NCBI GenBank assembly: GCA_027858735.1
Contig: JAQICC010000427.1
Coordinates: 1 to 47,777, forward strand
Source of the DNA: Salinivirgaceae bacterium
GTDB lineage: Bacteria; Bacteroidota; Bacteroidia; Bacteroidales; SZUA-534
Direction of reading: 5' to 3'
DNA length: 47,777 nucleotides
Below are positions 11,201 to 20,270 of the stretch, piece after piece. Each line of letters begins with the position of its first letter. Within the stretch, counting starts at the first letter, position 1. Under the pieces are notes generated by a model. It was not told the origin of the DNA, searched no databases, and was given only the letters and a program-made list of their open reading frames with translations. The translations under genes and the position numbers were made by a program.

Positions 11201-11674
11201 AATTATTTTTATTGAGGGGTCAATAGATTTTAAAATTGGCGCAATTTGTCTAATGTAAGTACCAACTTGTGAGGCACTTAAGTTACCACCACCATCGTGG
11301 TCGGGTTCGTTACCAATAGCCCAGAATTTAACACCCAACTCATTTTCAATATTAATTTCGCTTATTAAATCTAAAACTTGGGCGTCGGTTTTACTTGCCG
11401 ATACTTGGACAATGGGCTCGGCACCAATTGCTTGAATTTCTTTTATATATTGAATGAATTGTGCGTTTGTGTAACCATTTGCTCCAAAACCACCAATGCG
11501 TATGGTCTGAAAATCTGCAGTATCAATAGCATTACCCACTTGCATAAGTGTTTGTAATGAACCTGATGTTGGATACCAATAGTTATTTCCTATTAAATAA
11601 GGACTAATTTCTTGTGCTAGAGCACCGATTTTTAAAAGTACAATCGTGAGTAAAATTGCAATAAACTTTTTCAT
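8252..11674 (-). CDS. Secreted clan GH-A glycoside hydrolase with two CBM6-like modules and T9SS tail
   Basis: The ORF is open from 11746, but the preferred start is the ATG at 11672-11674, giving about 1140 aa and a clean signal peptide (MKKFIAILLTIVLLKIGALA). The catalytic module (about 22-415) has IGNEPDHDG with acid/base E123 and MGEFNMH with nucleophile E236, numbered from this start. An Ig-like segment follows (about 425-535). Next come a CBM6-like module starting PALVECEDYFENKG, an Ig-like domain and a second CBM6-like module starting IPGVVEAESYIAMEG (both with the GDYL/GDWLDY ligand-strand signature). The C-terminal part has a Big_2-like domain, a carboxypeptidase-regulatory-like domain and a type A T9SS sorting domain (FPNPATGN... 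to the end). CBM6 modules on GH-A enzymes are common in agarases such as GH86, which is why an agar-type galactan is suggested. Family assignment is inference. It is a paralogue of the next gene downstream and has its own terminator. Confidence 0.83.
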   Translation of the reverse strand: MKKFIAILLTIVLLKIGALAQEISPYLIGNNYWYPTSGSLQTLMQVGNAIDTADFQTIRIGGFGANGYTNAQFIQYIKEIQAIGAEPIVQVSASKTDAQVLDLISEINIENELGVKFWAIGNEPDHDGGGNLSASQVGTYIRQIAPILKSIDPSIKIIGPAYAGYSSSSFDQLLGGSADVSGKDDNGNYYIDVFSFHTYGQIEITGIESNVDNLLVKLNKVNADRPEAPISWMMGEFNMHWDNEEVTDPDGYVWSFHAGHVFADFYNMGMRKGASILCPWSIFEGDGNRSGGDLGLFDVGEPPLGRSSYYHSMMLGQNMKKYLTTDASTQSDVRLISMKDSTGVSVMIMNRDKEKSYTYSLKLNNEYGTNAPLQIKVDAGIDKQITGVIPEFATQMLAFDADGNLIKQYTYTSRDADLQQGPKIEMMETACNAAPTINFIEKLNIPADSGSYTVQLSGISDGNNCSQGLTIEAYSLNPAIANASNLDYTSCDSTGTLTITPKKAGRTTIIVKLTDGGEPGCNNGSVKYMGIDVNSYAIHNIPALVECEDYFENKGLIPENSTLGTLSFGYSDVGDYLLYKVNASYTGTHYLTVGLASNATTAAVINILEDNTKLATLTVEKTGGWQTWATQMVSFDLNEGIHTLKLEFEKAGANLDFLIFTTDPGTNNVPYTAITSPKQGEKLKSAASIVLTASGLDMDDAIEKVDFFVDNNLVGTALNEPYQVEWISVFPGDHILKTQISDAVGATTESKQVSSTILETSEAIEIPGVVEAESYIAMEGIQTEECTEGGLNVGYINAGDWLDYLVSVPVPGKYTIKGRVSGWANGSSFDLKDAAGTSLATIEIPNSDGYQEWVDTEVSNEFELSSGQQIIRIQANTDKMNLNNFSFEKVSATELSSLTLSPSSAKLAIGNSIKIIATAVDANNNTLYVNPEFSVDNNGLINEYGVFLAHIDGTFTVTAKIADLEASVSIDVVATQENYTVSFIISDEENSVLRNAEIKLQGYSQKTNADGKAMFTNIAPAEDMVFTISKANYYDTTNLVTITNNDIELEITMNKVATSIDVSMENNIQLFPNPATGNVVNITNAKGFNLSVIDVSGNNVLLEKLESNNEVLNISILETGIYFIRIENNSSTITHKFVVK

Positions 11675-11746
11675 ATAATAGTGATTTAAAATTGTATAAA
11701 AATTGATAGCGTAATAATAGATAATTATTAAGGGAGATTGATTCAT

Positions 11747-12489
11747 TATTGTCTTTTTGTAATGCGCTATTGTTTGCTATTTAACTCAATTAAACAAAAG
11801 TAATTTTTGGTGAATTTTGGATAGGATTATATGATCAAAGGACTATTTTGCATTAAGGGTAGTTGGATGATGATTACCTTTACAACGTAATATTTGATAG
11901 GTGTGCTATTTTATTTAATTAAGTTGGAGATGAGAAATATAAGTTTTTATGCTAAAGATTAAAACAATTCACTATTTTAAAAAAATAACTATTGAGTAAA
12001 TAATTAAGAACGTTCATGATTTGAGTTAATAAAGAGAGTGTCTAAATCTTAATTTTTATTGTTAGTTATGTTTAGATACTTCGGGTTAGGTAAATTTAAG
12101 TTTATAGTAGTGGTATTACTACGAATTTAGTGGAAAATAATTTTATAAAGAGTATTTTTTAAGTGAGATATAGTAGGCAGTTCTCTGTAGGCAGTCAAGT
12201 TTACTGAGAACTGAATACTGAGAACTTCATACTTAAAAACTAAAAAACTCATATAATTTTAACATTACCCACAAAATTGGTAGTAGAACCATAGTAGTTT
12301 GAGTAAGGGCTGTCCATTAGGGTGGCCTTTTTTTGTCATCTGTTTTTTAAGTTTTTGATGAGGTTATTTATAAAAATATAAAGAGTGTAGGGTACCTAAT
12401 AGTTACTCTTTGAAAGCATCGCTCGTTTATATTACAACAAAAAAACCGCTCTCAAAATGAAAGCGGTTTAACCAGAAGAACAAATTTAT
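11747..12489. other. Intergenic region upstream of the GH-A gene
   Basis: About 740 bp between the GH3 stop and the GH-A gene. No coding sequence is supported. It contains the GH3 terminator at its left end, a short direct repeat (CTGAGAACT twice, about 12204-12222) and AT-rich DNA. On the minus strand, 11795-11802 matches the Bacteroidota -7 consensus TANNTTTG (TACTTTTG). No TTTG -33 element lies at the right distance, so it is only a weak promoter candidate for the GH-A gene. Confidence 0.35.
12436..12469 (-). terminator. Rho-independent terminator of the GH3 gene
   Basis: On the minus strand AAACCGCT and AGCGGTTT form an 8-bp stem (extendable with small internal mismatches) around a short loop, followed by a run of Ts. 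It lies about 20 nt downstream of the GH3 stop codon. Confidence 0.82.
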
Positions 12490-14802
12490 TTATTCCTTGT
12501 AATAGAATTTTTTAGTTAGTACATCGTTTGAATTGCCTCCAATCTGAAGTTCAAAATCGCCTTTTTCAACAATCCATTCATTGTTTATACCAACATGAGC
12601 CAGATCGTTCCAGTTTAAGGTAAATTCAATGGTTTTGGTTTCACCGGCTTTTAAATCAACTTTATCAAAACGCACCAAGCGTTTTGAGTCGGGTGAAATG
12701 ATGGCAAACATATCTTTAATATATGCTTGTACCGCTTCTTTACCATCTCGCTGCCCTGTATTGCTTATATCAAATGAAAATGTTAACTCTTGTTTTCCTG
12801 AAACGGTATCGCTAGCAATTTTCAAGTTTGAATAGGCAAAGCTTGTGTACGATAATCCAAACCCAAAATCGTATTGACGGTAAAATCCGTTATAGCTCCA
12901 GTCGGCTGCACGAATGTCGGTTTTTTTGTGGTAATAGCTTACCATATTTCCAGTGTATTTTGGGTAAGTGTAAGGTAGCTTGCCACTTGGGTTTACTTTC
13001 CCAAATATAATATCAGATATAGCTCGTCCACCTTCTTGTCCGGGGTAGTAGGCCATTAAAATACCATCTACCAAGGGTTCAATGTCATTAATAATGCGAG
13101 GACGCCCCTGTGCCATAACCATTATGATTGGTTTATTTGTTGCAGCTAACTTTTTAACCAGTTCTTGTTGAACTTCCGGTAGAGGTAGTTCATTAATATC
13201 AGAAGGTTTTTCTGAAGCTGTTTTTTCACCTACGCATACAATTATATAATCCACATTTTTAGCTAATTGTACAGCTTTACTTGTGTTAATATCTTCAAGA
13301 TAGTTAGTTCCTTCAACATATTGAACATTATTGGCACCAAGCTCAGCCTTAATAGCATCTAATATAGTAAGTTTACTTGGATCATTATATTTAGTATCTG
13401 CGCCAGAAAAGCTGCGTGACCAAGCACCATTTAATAAATTGATAGAATTGGCCGTGTAACCGGTAACCAACACTCTTTTATTGTTTTTAAGTGGTAGAAT
13501 GGCTTGGCCATTCAAGCTGTCGTTTTTCAAAAGTGTAATGGCTTCGCAAGCCGATTGGTAATTTAATTCTACATGTTTTTTGCCACCTACTTCAGTAAAA
13601 TCCTCGTGGTTATTGTAGGGCTTTTCGAACAAATTAAGGTAAAACTTCATTCTTAAAATGCGGGTTACGGCATCATCAACCCTGCTCATTGGAATTTCTC
13701 CTTCTTTAACCAATTCAATAATATAATCAACCACATCGCAATCGTAGGGGTTCATTAATAAATCGAGGCCAGCATTAACCGTCATTTTGGTTGCTGTTTT
13801 TTTGTCTTCAATTGAAAGGTGTGCAGCGGTTAAAAATTCAACATCGCTAAAATCTGAAATTACCACGCCTTTAAAGCCCATTTCGCCTTTTAAAACATCG
13901 GTAATTACATGTTTATTTATGTGGCATGGAAGGCCATTTATGGCATTCGAACTTACCATAACCCCCATGGCACCGCTTTCAATGGCTTTTTCAAATGGGG
14001 GGAGGTAGTATTGCTTTAAATAATTTTCGGGAATTGTAGCATTTGCACGGTCTTTACCATTTCTTCCAGCACCATAACCCAGAAAATGCTTAACACATAC
14101 CGCTGTGGAAAGTGAATCGTCTAATCCGTTTTGTTGCGAGCCTTCAATGTAAGCAGCGGTCATTTCCGATATCAAATAAGGATCTTCACCAAAGCTTTCT
14201 GAAATTCTTCCCCATATGGGGTTCATTGCCACATCGGCGTTAGGATTAAAATTCCAAGGTAACGATGCTGCTCTTGATTCATAGGAAGTAACTTCACCAC
14301 ATATTTTCGACATTTCGGTATTCCAGGTTGCCGCAATAGCTATTTGGTGCGGAAACAAAACCGACCCCATTACATAGTTTGCACCGTGAATGTTATCTAT
14401 ACCATATAATACAGGAATGCCTAGGCGAGTTTTTTGCATGGCTGCATCTTGTATGGTTTTTACAATATAATTCCACTCTTTGGGCAAGGCCGGATAACGA
14501 GGGGTGTTATGAATACTACCAATGGCATAATCAACAATGTATTTTTTAAAACGAGCGGTATCAAAATTTACAGACCTTCTTTTATCCCAATATTTCCCCT
14601 GCAAAACAGCTGGCAGTCCCAGGTTAATCATTTGCCCTGCCTTTTCTTTCAAGGTCATCTGGCTTAAAATGTCTTGAATTTTCTGTTCTGTTTCAGCAGT
14701 AGCTAATTTACTAACCTTATTATACTTAGTTTCTGTTGTACTATGCTCTGTACAACCAAAAATAAATGAAATGGCTAGCATTAAAATTGTAAACTTTCTC
14801 AT
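12490..14802 (-). CDS. GH3 family beta-glycosidase lipoprotein (BglX-like)
   Basis: 770 aa. MRKFTILMLAISFIFGC carries a lipobox cysteine at C17. The N-terminal GH3 TIM-barrel domain (about 35-380) has the substrate-binding KHFLGYGAGRNGKDRA region and the nucleophile aspartate in VISDFSD (D317). The alpha/beta sandwich domain (about 420-640) contains LVTGYTANS and the MAYYPGQEGGRAISDIIFG motif. A fibronectin type III-like domain closes the protein (about 680-765). The architecture and length match periplasmic beta-glucosidases of the BglX type, which hydrolyse terminal beta-linked glucose or other sugars from oligosaccharides. Substrate is not determinable from sequence alone. It is a monocistronic unit with its own terminator, divergent from the cadherin-repeat gene across a 347-bp region. 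Confidence 0.93.
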   Translation of the reverse strand: MRKFTILMLAISFIFGCTEHSTTETKYNKVSKLATAETEQKIQDILSQMTLKEKAGQMINLGLPAVLQGKYWDKRRSVNFDTARFKKYIVDYAIGSIHNTPRYPALPKEWNYIVKTIQDAAMQKTRLGIPVLYGIDNIHGANYVMGSVLFPHQIAIAATWNTEMSKICGEVTSYESRAASLPWNFNPNADVAMNPIWGRISESFGEDPYLISEMTAAYIEGSQQNGLDDSLSTAVCVKHFLGYGAGRNGKDRANATIPENYLKQYYLPPFEKAIESGAMGVMVSSNAINGLPCHINKHVITDVLKGEMGFKGVVISDFSDVEFLTAAHLSIEDKKTATKMTVNAGLDLLMNPYDCDVVDYIIELVKEGEIPMSRVDDAVTRILRMKFYLNLFEKPYNNHEDFTEVGGKKHVELNYQSACEAITLLKNDSLNGQAILPLKNNKRVLVTGYTANSINLLNGAWSRSFSGADTKYNDPSKLTILDAIKAELGANNVQYVEGTNYLEDINTSKAVQLAKNVDYIIVCVGEKTASEKPSDINELPLPEVQQELVKKLAATNKPIIMVMAQGRPRIINDIEPLVDGILMAYYPGQEGGRAISDIIFGKVNPSGKLPYTYPKYTGNMVSYYHKKTDIRAADWSYNGFYRQYDFGFGLSYTSFAYSNLKIASDTVSGKQELTFSFDISNTGQRDGKEAVQAYIKDMFAIISPDSKRLVRFDKVDLKAGETKTIEFTLNWNDLAHVGINNEWIVEKGDFELQIGGNSNDVLTKKFYYKE

Positions 14803-15149
14803 AAATAGTCTATTAAAATCTAAAAATTATTTAAAAAACTGAACGACAGGTAAAATAAAAAATATAGTAACTAAATCTTCAATTTTTTCTAAGATAAAAG
14901 TAATATGATTAAAAGGTAAAGTTATATAACATTGTTCACTTTACATAAACTATTATCCTAACCCCTTAGTAATACTGCTTTCTAGCCCTGCTGTTAAGTT
15001 GTTGGTTTTATAGCATTTCAGAGCAGTTTAGTAAAATAGGCCATGATTTTAAGACAATAGTATATTCCTAAAAAAGTTATTCCAGCTATTATTATACTAT
15101 CAAAAAAAAGGGAATCAATTAATCTATTTTTAACTAAATCTATATTAAA
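14803..15149. promoter_or_regulatory. Divergent promoter region between GH3 and the cadherin-repeat gene
   Basis: 347 bp of AT-rich DNA between divergently transcribed genes must carry both promoters. No convincing TTTG/TANNTTTG pair or operator palindrome could be assigned by eye. Confidence 0.35.
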
Positions 15150-18100
15150 ATGAGAACAAAAATTTTACTAATGACTTGCTCTCTATTCCTCTTTATGGGA
15201 ATATCGAGTGTGAATGCGCAAAATGTTGCATGGTGTACAAAAGATGCAGGAGCGGATGCAGGTTATATCACAGCACTAACAAATGCGGGTTACACGGTTA
15301 CATCAACCGCCTTTGCTTGGAGCAACCTTGATGCTACCTTAGCTACTGATCTTAATGATAATTATGACCTAGTTATTATTTCAAAAGTTAATAATAGTGG
15401 TGAGTTTGCAACGCCTGCTGTATGGCAAACGGTTACAACACCCGTATTACATATGTTTGATTATGGTGCCCGTAGTAGTAGGTTAAGATATTTTAATACT
15501 ACTAGCGTTACAAATACAGGTGGAACTCAAATGGTAGCTCAAGTGCCGTCGCATGCACTTTTTAATGGCATTACCCTTGATGGCTCAAATATTACAGGAA
15601 CTCTTGTAACAAAATTTGAAACCATTGGTACTACTGATGCTGGTAACGGTACTATTTTAGCAACTGATAATGCGGGTACTGGTTATATTTTAGCTGCGGA
15701 GTGGGATGCAGGTACAGAATTCTATACTGGTTCAGGAACTCCTGTCGGAAAGCGTATGTTTTTGGCTTCTGATTATGGTTATAGCTATGTTGGAGATGGA
15801 GATCAGTTGTTTTTAAATGCTGTTGGGTATTTAGCACCACTTACTCCTACCATTAATTTATCTAAAACTAATGTAGAAGAAGGACTAGGAGCAAACGTAG
15901 GAACCTTCGTGGGTAAACTATCAACTGCTAACATAGCAAGTGCTGTTTTATCTGTTTACAATGATGGTACAAATGATACTGATAATGCAATGTTTACTAT
16001 TAATAATGATTCGTTGTTTACTGTGGATTCTTTAGATTATGAAACACAAGCGAGTTACACGATTACAATTCGTGCTACTGGAACACCTACTACCGATAAG
16101 GAATTTACAATTACGGTATTAGACATTAACGAAGCTAGTGCACCAATTACCGATATTACCATTGACAATGCAACGGTTGCTGAAAACAAAGCTCCAGGAA
16201 CAAAAGTTGGAACTTTAATTGCGGCCGATACCAATGCTTTAGAAACGCATACCTTTACATTAATAGATGGTGATGGAACAAATGATGCTGACAATGCCAA
16301 GTTTGCAATTTCTGGATCTGATGTTAATACTGCCATTGAGTTGGATTATGAAGCACAAAAAACATATAATATATATGTAAAAGCCGATGATGGGAACCAC
16401 AATACTTTTACTAAGGCAATAACAATTACAGCAACCAATCAAGGTACCGTTGCAAATATAGTAACGAATGGTACTTTTGATAGCGATGTAAGCCCTTGGG
16501 TAGCTAGTAAAGCAAGTACTGCTACCATGGTATGGAGTAATGGAGAGTTAAAGTTAACCATTGATTCAATCGGGACTAATTCTTATAGTACTGAGTTATA
16601 CTATTATGAGTATGATTTTGTTAAAGACCATGAATACACCTATAGCTTTGACGGTTATTACGACGGTGATTCTACAGAGTATTACATGGGCATAACCGTT
16701 GGTGTTAACGGAAGCCCTTGGACAAACTTTTTAGATGGTACTACAGATACGTTAACGAATACCAAACAAACCTTTACCTATACCTTTACAGCACCAAGCT
16801 CTCCAGCGAAAAGCCGTGTAGGTTTCCAATTGGGTCAGCGAGGTACACAGGTTTATGCTGTAGGTAGAGGCGACACGGTTTATTTCGATAACTTCAGTTT
16901 AGTTGACAATACAGAAACCAATTCAGTACCTGAGAATTTGCAATTGTCATCTACATCAGTAAGTGAAGGCGAAAAGTTGGTGGGTACAATTTCCGCTAAT
17001 GATCCTGATGAAGGCACGGTTTTAACCTATGCTTTTGCAACCGGAACGGGCGATACTGACAATGCTTCATTTGAAATATTAAACGATAACGAATTAAATC
17101 TTAAGTCAGTTGCAGTATTAGGTACTACTTTCAATGTTAGACTTAAAGCAACTGATAGTAATTCAGCTGCGGTAGAAGAAACATTCACGATAACGGTAAC
17201 TAATGTAAATGAAGCTCCAACTGCTATTGCCTTAAGTACTCAAGCTATTGATGAAAATGTTGCAGCTGACACCGAAGTAGGTACCTTAAGCGCAACCGAT
17301 GCTGATGCAGGTGATGCCTTTACCTACACATTGGCTACTGGTGATGATACGAATGATGCAGATAATGGAGCATTCACCATTACAGACAATAAATTAAGCA
17401 TTAATGCTAGTCCTGATTTTGAAACAAAAGCAAGCTATAGCATTTATGTAAAAGTTACCGACACCGGTGGTTTAACATTTGAAAAAGCATTTACCATTAC
17501 TATTGTTGATGTAAATGAGGCTCCAACTGCTATTGCCTTAAGTACTGAAGCTATTGATGAAAATGTTGCAGCCGACACAGAAGTAGCTACCTTAACTGCA
17601 AGCGATGTAGATGCTGGGGATACGTTCACATTTACACTAGTTGATGGTGATGGAACCAATGATGTAGATAATGATGCATTTACTATTGCAGGAGATAAAT
17701 TAAGCATTAATGCTAGTCCTGATTTTGAAATTCAAGATACGTTCAAAATTTATGTAAAAGTTACCGATGCTGCTGGTTTAACATTTGAAAAGGCAGATAC
17801 TATTCTCATTATTGATGTAAACGAAGCTCCAACAAACTTAGCTCTAAGCTCAAGTTTATTGGCTGAAGAAAGTGCGATAGGTACTTTTATTGGGACTTTA
17901 ACTGCCGATGATGTTGATGCTGATGATGTCTTAACTTATTCACTTGCAACAGATGGAACAAATGATGCGGATAATGATAAATTCTCCATTTCAGGAAATG
18001 AACTTTTATCTGAAGTTACAGGGTTAGATTATGAAACAACTCCTGGTGCAACGTATAAAGTACTAGTTCAGGTTGCTGATGCCGATGGTTTAACCACAAC

Positions 18101-20192
18101 GCTACCGGTAACAATAACCCTTACCGATATTAATGAAAATAACCTAGCACCTACAGATATTGCACTTTCAGCAAATACAATTGCAGAAAATGGTGCAGTC
18201 AATGCTTTTGTGGCTAAACTTAGCGCAACAGATGCTGATGCTAGCGATACTCATACTTTCCGTCTTCTTAACGATTCTGTGGATAACGCCTCATTTAAAA
18301 TAAGTAACGATTCGTTATTTGTTAAAACAGCTTTAGATTATGAAACAAAAGCTAGTTACGATATTGTAGTTGAAGCTAATGATGGTAACCTTGGATTATT
18401 AAAAAAGAAAATTACCATTACGGTTACCAATGTTAATGAAGCACCAACAGCTATTGCATTATCGAATAGTTCTGTGGTTGAAAACAAAGCAAACGAGTTA
18501 GTAGGCGAGCTTAGTGTAACCGATCAAGATACTACAGCAGCAACTTATACCTATGCTTTAGTTGCTGGAACCGGTGATACAAACAATGCCAATTTTGCCA
18601 TAAGCAATGATACTTTAACAACAAAAGTAGCATTGGATTTTGAAACAGCACCAACACAAAGTATTCGTGTTAAAGTTACCGATGATACCGTTTCTTTTGA
18701 AGCAGTTCTAAGTATTACAGTAACTGATGTTGCTGAATATGCAGGAGCTACAGGGGTAACCATTACACCTGATACGATTGTTGAAAACACACCCATTGGT
18801 TTTGTTGCAAAATTAAGTGCAAGTGATACTGATGCTAGTGCAACTCACAGCTTTGAATTGGCTGTTGCTGCAGAAGGAGATACTTTAAACAATGATAAAT
18901 TCTCGGTTTCAAACGACAGTTTATTTATTAAAGAATCGCCAAATTATGAGCTTTTAAGTGCTTATGGTCTTAATTTAAAAGTTACTAACGGGACATTCAC
19001 CGTATTTAGTCAGGTTAGTTTAACCATTATTGATATAAATGAAGCGCCAACAACTATTGCCTTAAGCGATAGTTCAGTTACTGAAAATGTAGCAGGCGAA
19101 ATAGTAGGTGTTTTAAGTGCTTTTGATGAAGATGCAAATTCAGTTTTAACTTATTCGTTGGTTGACGGCGAAGGAAGTACTGAAAATGCAAACTTTGTTA
19201 TTTCAGGTGACACTTTAATGACAGCTCTTTCATTGGATTATGAAACAACTCCTGTTCAAAGTATTCGCATTGCAGTTAGCGATGGCGAACTTGCTGATAC
19301 AGCTGTGTTTGCAATTAATGTGTTAGATGTTGTTGAAAATGTAGCTCCAACGGATATTATTTTATCGGCAACTTCAGTGGATGAAAATTCGGCTGCAGGT
19401 ATAAAAGTGGCTGCTTTAACTACAGTTGATGCTGATACAGTTGAAAGTCATACATTTAGTTTAGCAGTTGGTGATGGAACTAACGATGCTGATAATGCTG
19501 CGTTTACCATTTCGGATACAAGTTTAGTTTTGGCTGAAACTCCTGACTTTGAAATAAAAGCTTCTTACAGCATTTATATAGCTGTTGAAGATACTGGCGG
19601 TAATGTATTTGCTAAGGCAATTACTATTACTGTAAATGACCTTAACGAAGCACCTACGGATATTGCCTTAAGCAATGCTACAATAGTTGAAGAGTTGCCT
19701 GTAGGTGCCGTTGTTGGTACACTTTCGGCTACTGATGCTGATGCCGATGCAAGCTTTACATTTGAACTTAAGGGTGGTAACGATGATGCAATGTTTGAAA
19801 TTTCAGGTGATTCATTATTAACAAATTCAGTATTTGATTATGAAACAAATACTGAATTCAGTATTGGTATTGAAGTTAATGATGGTGTAAATACTTTTAG
19901 TAAAACATTTACCATTGAAGTTCAAGATAGCCTTGAAACTGCTATAAGTGATTTTGAAATGGGTAGTATTTCAGCTTATCCTAACCCTGTAGTTAATGAA
20001 CTTACAATCGAAGGTGTTTCTAAAGGAGCCGATGTTAATGTTTATTCAATATCAGGTTCACTTATGAAGAAAGTAACCTTGTTTGAGGGTGAAAAAACTG
20101 TTGATTTCAGTGATTTATACCAAGGAATTTATATTCTAGAAATTAAAACAACAAATAATACAGTTTCTAGATTTTCAATTACAAAAGAATAG
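15150..20192 (+). CDS. Large cadherin-repeat T9SS surface protein with carbohydrate-binding-like domain
   Basis: 1680 aa. The signal peptide MRTKILLMTCSLFLFMGISSVNAQ is clear. Residues about 25-230 form an alpha/beta domain reminiscent of ThuA/GATase1-like modules (function unassigned). About twelve cadherin/calx-like repeats of about 100 aa follow, recognised by NEAPTxIALS starts and DxDA...FTITVxDVNE ends. A CBM4_9-like jelly roll (about 430-590, starting NIVTNGTFDSDVSPWV) sits between the second and third repeats. The C-terminus (SAYPNPVVNELTIEG...) is a type A T9SS sorting domain. Cadherin-like repeats usually bind calcium and mediate adhesion or polymer contact. Together with the CBM-like domain, this suggests a cell-surface adhesin that holds the substrate or neighbouring cells. 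No catalytic motif is visible. Confidence 0.88.
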   Translation: MRTKILLMTCSLFLFMGISSVNAQNVAWCTKDAGADAGYITALTNAGYTVTSTAFAWSNLDATLATDLNDNYDLVIISKVNNSGEFATPAVWQTVTTPVLHMFDYGARSSRLRYFNTTSVTNTGGTQMVAQVPSHALFNGITLDGSNITGTLVTKFETIGTTDAGNGTILATDNAGTGYILAAEWDAGTEFYTGSGTPVGKRMFLASDYGYSYVGDGDQLFLNAVGYLAPLTPTINLSKTNVEEGLGANVGTFVGKLSTANIASAVLSVYNDGTNDTDNAMFTINNDSLFTVDSLDYETQASYTITIRATGTPTTDKEFTITVLDINEASAPITDITIDNATVAENKAPGTKVGTLIAADTNALETHTFTLIDGDGTNDADNAKFAISGSDVNTAIELDYEAQKTYNIYVKADDGNHNTFTKAITITATNQGTVANIVTNGTFDSDVSPWVASKASTATMVWSNGELKLTIDSIGTNSYSTELYYYEYDFVKDHEYTYSFDGYYDGDSTEYYMGITVGVNGSPWTNFLDGTTDTLTNTKQTFTYTFTAPSSPAKSRVGFQLGQRGTQVYAVGRGDTVYFDNFSLVDNTETNSVPENLQLSSTSVSEGEKLVGTISANDPDEGTVLTYAFATGTGDTDNASFEILNDNELNLKSVAVLGTTFNVRLKATDSNSAAVEETFTITVTNVNEAPTAIALSTQAIDENVAADTEVGTLSATDADAGDAFTYTLATGDDTNDADNGAFTITDNKLSINASPDFETKASYSIYVKVTDTGGLTFEKAFTITIVDVNEAPTAIALSTEAIDENVAADTEVATLTASDVDAGDTFTFTLVDGDGTNDVDNDAFTIAGDKLSINASPDFEIQDTFKIYVKVTDAAGLTFEKADTILIIDVNEAPTNLALSSSLLAEESAIGTFIGTLTADDVDADDVLTYSLATDGTNDADNDKFSISGNELLSEVTGLDYETTPGATYKVLVQVADADGLTTTLPVTITLTDINENNLAPTDIALSANTIAENGAVNAFVAKLSATDADASDTHTFRLLNDSVDNASFKISNDSLFVKTALDYETKASYDIVVEANDGNLGLLKKKITITVTNVNEAPTAIALSNSSVVENKANELVGELSVTDQDTTAATYTYALVAGTGDTNNANFAISNDTLTTKVALDFETAPTQSIRVKVTDDTVSFEAVLSITVTDVAEYAGATGVTITPDTIVENTPIGFVAKLSASDTDASATHSFELAVAAEGDTLNNDKFSVSNDSLFIKESPNYELLSAYGLNLKVTNGTFTVFSQVSLTIIDINEAPTTIALSDSSVTENVAGEIVGVLSAFDEDANSVLTYSLVDGEGSTENANFVISGDTLMTALSLDYETTPVQSIRIAVSDGELADTAVFAINVLDVVENVAPTDIILSATSVDENSAAGIKVAALTTVDADTVESHTFSLAVGDGTNDADNAAFTISDTSLVLAETPDFEIKASYSIYIAVEDTGGNVFAKAITITVNDLNEAPTDIALSNATIVEELPVGAVVGTLSATDADADASFTFELKGGNDDAMFEISGDSLLTNSVFDYETNTEFSIGIEVNDGVNTFSKTFTIEVQDSLETAISDFEMGSISAYPNPVVNELTIEGVSKGADVNVYSISGSLMKKVTLFEGEKTVDFSDLYQGIYILEIKTTNNTVSRFSITKE
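17211..17822 (+). repeat. Recent 306-bp tandem duplication of one cadherin repeat
   Basis: Two adjacent 306-bp (102-codon) units, 17211-17516 and 17517-17822, are strongly similar at nucleotide level. About five differences occur in the first 78 bases, and a further shared block TTAAGCATTAATGCTAGTCC lies about 180 bp into each. The other repeats of the gene are conserved mainly at protein level, so this pair arose more recently. Confidence 0.85.
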
Positions 20193-20236
20193 TTAATAAG
20201 TGTTTTAATAGTAGTTTTTAAAACAGTATGAGTTTA

Positions 20237-20270
20237 AAATCCTTCTGGTAAATTTATCAGGAGGATTTTT
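20237..20270 (+). terminator. Rho-independent terminator of the cadherin-repeat gene
   Basis: AAATCCTTCTG pairs with CAGGAGGATTT (one G-T wobble) around an AT-rich loop, followed by a T run. It lies about 45 nt after the stop codon. Confidence 0.88.
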
